A stretch of 64,000 bases of DNA, taken from the NCBI RefSeq assembly GCF_003605735.1, contig NZ_QXTJ01000016.1, positions 57,276 through 121,275 of the forward strand. The letters run 5' to 3'. This stretch comes from Pseudomonas sp. LS-2. Its GTDB lineage: Bacteria > Pseudomonadota > Gammaproteobacteria > Pseudomonadales > Pseudomonadaceae. Below are positions 58,410 through 64,000 of the stretch, piece by piece (position 1 is the first letter of the stretch; every line of letters begins with the position of its first letter). The position numbers and the translations under genes are program-made. The notes under the pieces are model-generated. The model ran no database searches, had not been told where the DNA came from, and worked only from the letters and a program-made list of their open reading frames with translations.

Positions 58410-61400
58410 ATGAATGCAAAGTACGACGTAATCGACACATTCTCCCGCCGCCCGATGTTGTCAGCGCTTGCTCTTGACGAGCTTCGGACGTCACTTGAAA
58501 CGCTATTGCCAGGCGTACCAATCAACCCTGAAATTGCGGTCGTCACTGAGGCCGCCGACGCTGCTGATCCAGCGACCGAAACGCTGTTTGGCGCTCTGCG
58601 ACAGAACTTCGCCACTGGCAAAACATTACGCCCCAGCAAGGGGCGCAGCCTTCTGGTGACCGATCCGTCTGCTTCGACGCTGGTGACGTTCGATGTCGAC
58701 GCCGAACAACTGGCCATCTTGATTGACAGCGTTTCCCTTGGGCTCCCCGCCAGATTCATGCAAGCGATGGTGGAGTTCTGGGATCGCCCTGGCGTTGGCG
58801 GTGCAACACCGTGGCAGGCGTTGGCAACGGCCCTCGAGCGGCAAAACCCGGTTGCAGTGCAGGGGGAGGAAAGTACTTCTGCGGACGAGATCCGTGCGCG
58901 ATTCGAGCGCGATGCCTTGAACGCCCTGCAAGCCCAATTACCGCTGATTCAAGATGCAGGTGCGATGAGGCTTGATGATTTCGACGACATCGAGCGCTAT
59001 CTCGCGAAGGTCACCGATATCACCCCCCTACTGGACAACCGGCACTCGGCAGGTGATGGCTCGCAGATCTCCCGTCAGGATCAACTACCGGACTGGCTGA
59101 CCTGCGCGCCTTCCAGCGACCGTCTCGATTACAGCCGTCGGATTGCCGCTTTGGCCGTGACTGCAGCTCGTGCTGGCGGACACGCCTGGGACGACGATCT
59201 GCCGCCTATCGTCGAATATGCGAGGAGGGTGCTGCAGGAGGCATTGCGTGAAGATCATCCGCAAGCGACTTACCTGGTTCTGGATGATGTGACTTTACAC
59301 ATTGCGAAAGTCGTGGCGTCCCCGGCGCCCTCCACCGGACAGATCATCGTAACCGGCAGTGTTGAGCACATCCAGATGACGGTCGCCAACTTCGCGCTGG
59401 GGAATCTTTCAAGTCTGCCGAGCGGCACACGGAGTCTTTCTCTGCGCGATGGCGGTCCTTTGCCAGCCTGGTTTACCCCGGATTATCTGCAGCAACTCGT
59501 GACTCGCGTGGATATCGGAAGGACCTATCCTGCGCTGGTGCGGCGCTACCTGATTACCGATGCGGCGCAAGTGAAGCGGCGTCGGGCCCTATTTGCCGAG
59601 CAGCTCAAGGTGCAGCTACCCCTCAAGGCACTTGAGCAAAAGATTCGCGGCGAGGGTGGGCTGACTCAAGCGGGGTATCGGGTCGTCTGCTCGTTGCTGG
59701 AGAGAATTCCTCCAGAGGAGCAAGCCATCTTGCACCCATTGGCATGGGTCGCCCGGCCGGGAGCGGCTGCCGATGTGGTCCAGAACATGTTCGTGCTGGG
59801 GCACGCCGATACAGCGGTAGGCCCCATTGTGTTGTATCGGCCGTTCGCGCCAGTGCCTCTGACCGAATACTCCAGCTGGTCAACGCTGCGCGATGCCATC
59901 GTTCTGCCAGGCGAAGTGCAGGAGGACGTGCTGACGTGGATGACCGGGCGCGGGCGTGATCGGTACGCAAACGGCGGGTTCGAGCAGCCCCATATAAACC
60001 GTTTTGGTCTAGGGTCGGATTTCGCTGCAATCGAACAGCCCGCGCCTGCGCAACTGGTCAGGGCGACGACGGGGCAGGGTGATGTGATGACGGTGCTGTT
60101 CAACGCCAATGCCAGGGCCTTGGCGGATCTTGCAGACCAGGAGTCGGTCTCCAATGCCGAAAGTCGCTGGGCGATGTTTCAACGTGGCGGCTGGTTGGCG
60201 CTGGATACCGTGATGCCGTTCCTTTCGGGGGGCGCAGGTGCTGCGCTGTGGCTGGTGCAGTTGATGGCGGCGGTGGATCGGGTCCTCGTGGCTCAGAGCC
60301 GCAAGGCCGACCGCGAGGGGCTCGAGGCGTGGAACGAGTTGTTGCTGACCATCTCGATGATTCTCCTGCATCAGGGATTTCCTGCTCGACCGACACCGGC
60401 GCGACCTTCGCAACGACGGCCATCGTCCTCTGTTGCTGATCCGGATCCGCTGTTGGGAGAACAGTCGGAGCCGATCATCTCGCCGGGCAGTGCCGAAGAG
60501 TTTCCGCGGCTGGATTTTTCCTGGTCCAGTTCCAGTCATCGTCTGACCGAGGCGCAACGGCAGAGTCTCAAGCATTTGAAAGTGCTGCCCGAACCCCTGC
60601 TGGGCGAGCCCTCTGCAATGCCTGGAAAAGAGGGGCTGCACCCACTCGATCAGCACTGGTACGTGACGATCGACGGCGGGATTTATGAAGTCGGTTTCAG
60701 CGAGGACGAGGTTCACATCGTTGATCCGCGAGACCCGCTTTCGAGTGGGCCTCGTCTGCAGCGAACTGATCAGGGATGGGGGCTGGACCTCTCGCTTAAA
60801 CTTCGCGGTGGCGGCCCCAAGCGTAATGTCCGGCAAATGGCGCTGGAGAACGCCGCGACGCTCAAGCGCGTTACCGAGCGCGATGCTGTTCTGGAACGGC
60901 AAAAGAACGCGATCTATCAGCGCTTCGCAAAGTGGGATCGGGCGATTCGGGTGGAGTCCGCACCGATACCCGCTGATCTCGTCGAGCTCGCCGAGACGGA
61001 TTTGAACGAGTTGGCGCAAATTCTCGTAGAGAAGCAGCAACTGCAGGCAGCGTTGCGCCCAATTGACAGAGCGAGTGAGAAAACGATAGCCACTGATCTC
61101 CAGGATGTGAGCCGGCGGGTGTCGTTTCTTGAGGGTGTCTTGCTCGCGAAGGTGGTTAACCTGGCAAGCACTCAAATGCCTCGATTGAAGGCGGAATCCG
61201 GTGACGCGGTCACCTCGCAGAACATAGATGCTTATCTGAAACTGTTCGAGGATCTGCAATGGTTACAGAGTCGGGGCGTCCATTGGTCAAGCATCAGGGA
61301 AAACTACTGGCAACAGCTTAGGGATGTGCCCAAGTTCGGCAGGCAATTCTGGCGCGAGGAGGTACTGGAAATGCATGGAGCCAACTTGTTTACCTTTCTG

Positions 61401-62645
61401 GACTGGCGCATCACGCGTATGTGGTCGCTGCTGGAGCTGAGCATTTCCAGGGACGAAATGCTGTCTGGAGAAAGTCTCAAGGAACTCAAGTCGTTACGCA
61501 TCGACGAAGGCCTACACGCCGCATTCACCTCCCAGGCGGAGCTTGAGAGACCCAACGATTACTCATTGGCCGAGCAGATCGGCGTGCTCGAAAGCTCGTT
61601 GCGGGAATACGAAAGGGCTAAGCTGATCGCGATCTGCGCACAGGAAAGCACTCCGCAGATGCTGAATGTCGAACAATTCGGTCGGTTTTTTGCAGAGCTC
61701 TCGTGGATTAGCGAACACGCCGAAAAGCGTTTGTCTGATTTGATTCGTGAGAGTGCCGAGCCAGCGGAGCAGCCTTGCGAATATGCGCCCAGAATCCGCC
61801 AGCCCCGTAAACGCGTGATCAAGACCCGCGCGCACCGCACGCTCGTCGGTCGCCTGCGCGAGGGGGAGGCGGACCTTCCCGGGGCGGTGGTCGAGGTCAG
61901 GCAGCAAATGACCGAAGCGGTCGTGGGCACCTATCACCTGCATGAAAACGGTGAGTGGGTGGAGGTCGCAAGGCCTTCGCGACCCAAGGCGCCGGAAAAG
62001 GTCGAGGCGCTGGCGGAGCTGAAACGCCAGGCCGCAGCAGCGCTCGAAGGGGTCGACGCCGACATCGATACGGCGCATCGGCAGTCCCGGCGGGCGAACG
62101 AACCAGCGGACATGCAGGACATTCTGGTGCAGAAGGCTGACAAGCTGACCGCCCTGGCTGGAAAGCTTGCCGTTCACAGGGGCGGTTCGAGCGATGGGGC
62201 AAGCGGCGTCCAGACGTGGGTCGACGATCTCCATGCTGCCGCTACGCGCTTGATAGACGAAGGCCGCACTCTGCGGATTTTCATGATCAAGGCGCAACCT
62301 CCCACTGCGGCACGGCTGAGCTTCCTGGCAAGTGAGAACGAAGTCGATATCGCGCGTTACGATGGGCGCAAGAACATGTCTGGCGCCAAGCGCAACGACT
62401 TTCTGCAGGAATACGTGATCCGCGACAAACATCAGCGCGTGCTGTGGTGGGCGCATTTTCACTACGCCAGTGAAGCGGCAGCAGCAGACGCATTCACGGC
62501 GGCTCATCTGAAACTGCCCGAGCAACGCTTCATAGGCTACAAAGCGCAGGTCAAGGCGGCCAAGGACAATAAGGAAGTGGTCAGCATTTACCGCAGCTAC
62601 ATCGGTAAGGACATCGCACAGCGGTTGTTTCTAAGCCTCGCTTGA
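58410..62645 (+). CDS. Large dermonecrotic-toxin-like protein (DUF6543 type)
   Basis: A 1411-residue protein of the DUF6543 or dermonecrotic-toxin-like group common in Pseudomonas. Early, SRRPMLSALALDELRTSL and a series of LTxYSSWSTLRDAI-type segments (residues about 100-520) suit this N-terminal module. A hydrophobic stretch PFLSGGAGAALWLVQLMAAV lies near residue 620. A long charged helical C-terminal half ends with RNDFLQEYVIRDKHQRVLWW and LPEQRFIGYKAQVK. No signal peptide and no catalytic triad could be identified. The ATG at 58410 gives MNAKYDV. Secretion route and target are unknown. Confidence 0.7.
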   Translation: MNAKYDVIDTFSRRPMLSALALDELRTSLETLLPGVPINPEIAVVTEAADAADPATETLFGALRQNFATGKTLRPSKGRSLLVTDPSASTLVTFDVDAEQLAILIDSVSLGLPARFMQAMVEFWDRPGVGGATPWQALATALERQNPVAVQGEESTSADEIRARFERDALNALQAQLPLIQDAGAMRLDDFDDIERYLAKVTDITPLLDNRHSAGDGSQISRQDQLPDWLTCAPSSDRLDYSRRIAALAVTAARAGGHAWDDDLPPIVEYARRVLQEALREDHPQATYLVLDDVTLHIAKVVASPAPSTGQIIVTGSVEHIQMTVANFALGNLSSLPSGTRSLSLRDGGPLPAWFTPDYLQQLVTRVDIGRTYPALVRRYLITDAAQVKRRRALFAEQLKVQLPLKALEQKIRGEGGLTQAGYRVVCSLLERIPPEEQAILHPLAWVARPGAAADVVQNMFVLGHADTAVGPIVLYRPFAPVPLTEYSSWSTLRDAIVLPGEVQEDVLTWMTGRGRDRYANGGFEQPHINRFGLGSDFAAIEQPAPAQLVRATTGQGDVMTVLFNANARALADLADQESVSNAESRWAMFQRGGWLALDTVMPFLSGGAGAALWLVQLMAAVDRVLVAQSRKADREGLEAWNELLLTISMILLHQGFPARPTPARPSQRRPSSSVADPDPLLGEQSEPIISPGSAEEFPRLDFSWSSSSHRLTEAQRQSLKHLKVLPEPLLGEPSAMPGKEGLHPLDQHWYVTIDGGIYEVGFSEDEVHIVDPRDPLSSGPRLQRTDQGWGLDLSLKLRGGGPKRNVRQMALENAATLKRVTERDAVLERQKNAIYQRFAKWDRAIRVESAPIPADLVELAETDLNELAQILVEKQQLQAALRPIDRASEKTIATDLQDVSRRVSFLEGVLLAKVVNLASTQMPRLKAESGDAVTSQNIDAYLKLFEDLQWLQSRGVHWSSIRENYWQQLRDVPKFGRQFWREEVLEMHGANLFTFLDWRITRMWSLLELSISRDEMLSGESLKELKSLRIDEGLHAAFTSQAELERPNDYSLAEQIGVLESSLREYERAKLIAICAQESTPQMLNVEQFGRFFAELSWISEHAEKRLSDLIRESAEPAEQPCEYAPRIRQPRKRVIKTRAHRTLVGRLREGEADLPGAVVEVRQQMTEAVVGTYHLHENGEWVEVARPSRPKAPEKVEALAELKRQAAAALEGVDADIDTAHRQSRRANEPADMQDILVQKADKLTALAGKLAVHRGGSSDGASGVQTWVDDLHAAATRLIDEGRTLRIFMIKAQPPTAARLSFLASENEVDIARYDGRKNMSGAKRNDFLQEYVIRDKHQRVLWWAHFHYASEAAAADAFTAAHLKLPEQRFIGYKAQVKAAKDNKEVVSIYRSYIGKDIAQRLFLSLA

Positions 62646-62675
62646 AAGTAGGGGCCTCTCGGCCCGCGCTTTGAT

Positions 62676-63242
62676 CTATTTCAACAAGGCCTCGCGCAAG
62701 TCCCCGGACAAACCGTCCGGGGCCAGCCAGATCGCAAAATACACCTTCGCCAGTTCCGGATCGGGGCTGGCGAAAATCACCTTGCCGTTGCGCGTCAGGT
62801 TCAGCCCATCGGTGCGGTCCCAGCTCAGGTCATAGCGATCGCCTGGCACGATGTTCTGGAAGCTGTAGTGCAGACGGTCAAGCTCGGACCTCAGTCGCGC
62901 CAGGGTTTCCTTGGTTTGCTGACGTTCGAGCGTGGCGTTGGCGGCCTTGATCACGTCTTCGCGATCAATGGCCTTGAAATAGAACAGCTCCAGTTTCTGC
63001 GGGGTCTGACCGAAAACCGCCTGTTTGGCGCTGACCGCGGGTTCGGCGTAGAACGCGGCGGCGTAAACGTCAGTCCACAGGTAGGTGAGGATCGCCTGGT
63101 TCTTGCGTTCCAGCGGCGGTGAAAGGCCGTCGAGTCGCGGCGGGAAGTCGGCCCGCTTGAGCAGATCGGCATCGGAAGCGCTGGCCAGCGGGCTGCACAG
63201 CACCCCCAATAACAGCATCCAGTGAATAAAACGGTGTCGCAT
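62676..63242 (-). CDS. Chalcone-isomerase-like periplasmic protein
   Basis: A 188-residue protein with a signal peptide, MRHRFIHWMLLLGVLCSPLA, cleaved after SAS-D near residue 23. The mature part YLWTDVYAAAFYAEP and AVFGQTPQKLELFYFKAIDR fits the bacterial chalcone-isomerase-like family (Chalcone_3 type), whose members are mostly of unknown function and lack the plant active site. The ATG at 63242 gives the usual length. It is divergent from sthA. Confidence 0.75.
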   Translation of the reverse strand: MRHRFIHWMLLLGVLCSPLASASDADLLKRADFPPRLDGLSPPLERKNQAILTYLWTDVYAAAFYAEPAVSAKQAVFGQTPQKLELFYFKAIDREDVIKAANATLERQQTKETLARLRSELDRLHYSFQNIVPGDRYDLSWDRTDGLNLTRNGKVIFASPDPELAKVYFAIWLAPDGLSGDLREALLK

Positions 63243-63618
63243 GATCACGCCCTTGGTTGAAAGATCCTGCACAAGGGTATGACACTTTTCGCCGGATGCG
63301 GGTTTCGCAATCCAGCGGGGTGACCCGACATAAAGGACGGGATCACAAACAAACTCGCCAATTTGCAGCTTTTTTTATGATTCGTAACGCCAAGAGATTT
63401 ATCATCCGCAGCAATTTGGCATGCGACAGGTATTTTTGCCACGCCGAGTGCCCCGTAACGCAGACAAGATTGGCCTACGACGCGACCAAGGGTTAATGTT
63501 CGCCGCGACGCTGGGCGATTAGACTGCGCCGCGAGTTTCGAATCTTCATGCCGCCGGCCGCGGTGTGATTTAGCCAGAGACGCCAGAGTGGCGCCTCGGC
63601 CTGTTCTAAGGAGTACGC
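63243..63618. other. Intergenic region between the chalcone-isomerase-like gene and sthA
   Basis: No gene is seen. A small hairpin, CGCCA-GAG-TGGCG, lies at 63581-63593 in the sthA leader. TTGGCC near 63470, 17 bases and TTAATG could be a weak promoter. Nothing else stands out. Confidence 0.4.
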
Positions 63619-64000
63619 ATGGCTGTCTACAACTACGACGTAGTGGTACTGGGTTCAGGCCCAGCTGGGGAAGGCGCGGCAATGAACGCCGCCAAGGCTG
63701 GGCGCAAGGTAGCCATGGTCGATAGCCGTCGGCAGGTCGGCGGCAACTGCACTCACCTGGGCACAATCCCGTCCAAGGCGTTGCGTCACTCGGTCAAGCA
63801 GATCATTCAGTTCAACACCAACCCGATGTTCCGGGCCATTGGCGAGCCGCGCTGGTTTTCGTTCCCGGACGTGCTGAAAAACGCCGAGAAAGTCATCAAC
63901 AAGCAAGTGGCCTCGCGCACCGGGTACTACGCACGCAATCGTGTCGACGTGTTCTTCGGCACCGGCAGTTTCGCCGATGAGCGCACCATCGATGTGGTGT
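63619..64000 (+). CDS. sthA: Soluble pyridine nucleotide transhydrogenase SthA, N-terminal part
   Basis: The first 127 codons are in the window. The FAD-binding [19 protein letters not shown] is at residues 12-30. [20 protein letters not shown] follows near residue 42, in which the second redox Cys of disulfide reductases is replaced by Thr, as expected of SthA. SthA passes hydride between NADPH and NAD+ in the cytoplasm. The ATG follows AAGGAG at 63608-63613. The gene runs off the right edge. Confidence 0.95.
   Translation, partial: MAVYNYDVVVLGSGPAGEGAAMNAAKAGRKVAMVDSRRQVGGNCTHLGTIPSKALRHSVKQIIQFNTNPMFRAIGEPRWFSFPDVLKNAEKVINKQVASRTGYYARNRVDVFFGTGSFADERTIDVV

Overview
The window is a chromosomal segment of a Pseudomonas, most likely of the P. 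fluorescens lineage. The case rests on a csiV-mfd / gap neighbourhood, a 482-residue GAPDH of the type found in Pseudomonas, a DUF2790 protein, sthA, high GC codon use, and many short intergenic palindromes of the REP kind. I can name the genus with good confidence but not the species. No rRNA, tRNA, integrase, transposase or CRISPR array was seen.

Layout. 1-6.1 kb: the 3' end of zapE, a RarD-type permease, an HD-domain protein, an MFS permease, a PhzF-like isomerase, an AhpD-like protein and a haloacetate-dehalogenase-like hydrolase. 6.1-11.3 kb: a PACE efflux pump divergent from a LysR regulator, then a sugar operon (ribokinase-type kinase, FucP-type symporter, DUF4432 epimerase) that resembles deoxyribose loci. 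11.3-17.9 kb: a second leuCD-type pair without leuB, pitA, zntB and an aldo/keto reductase. 18-24.4 kb: a tightly overlapping operon marR-FUSC-DUF1656-HlyD-NodT for efflux of aromatic-type compounds, then a PL7 alginate lyase.

24.5-29 kb: a metal-type two-component system, divergent from a periplasmic DUF5666-like protein, a cytochrome b561 and a Tat-exported molybdopterin oxidoreductase, with CusR-like boxes between them. 29-29.9 kb: a gene-free stretch with two long inverted arms and a hexanucleotide array. 29.9-34.3 kb: a Fur-box-preceded iron operon, efeU-efeO-efeB-efeM. 34.4-38.6 kb: a LysR regulator divergent from a citrate-type permease and an AtuA-like gene pair.

38.6-43.05 kb is the strangest part. 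A frameshifted gene of unknown function runs into a 3.5-kb array of nine tandem units, each made of an inverted REP pair plus a variable number of roughly 42-bp sub-repeats. The array stops about 10 bp from the 3' end of a histidine kinase gene. The partner response regulator of that kinase has Ala-Ala-Ala in place of the expected acidic pocket of its receiver domain.

45.4-64 kb: two small secreted proteins, a UvrD-like helicase convergent with a SWIM-zinc-finger SNF2 helicase, csiV and mfd, gap, a citrate-type MFS symporter, a 1411-residue dermonecrotic-toxin-like protein (DUF6543 type), a chalcone-isomerase-like periplasmic protein, and the start of sthA.

Five or six families of intergenic palindromes recur through the window, several at convergent gene ends where they may stop or protect transcripts. 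Two LysR genes lie next to the same 13-bp T-N11-A core in opposite orientation.
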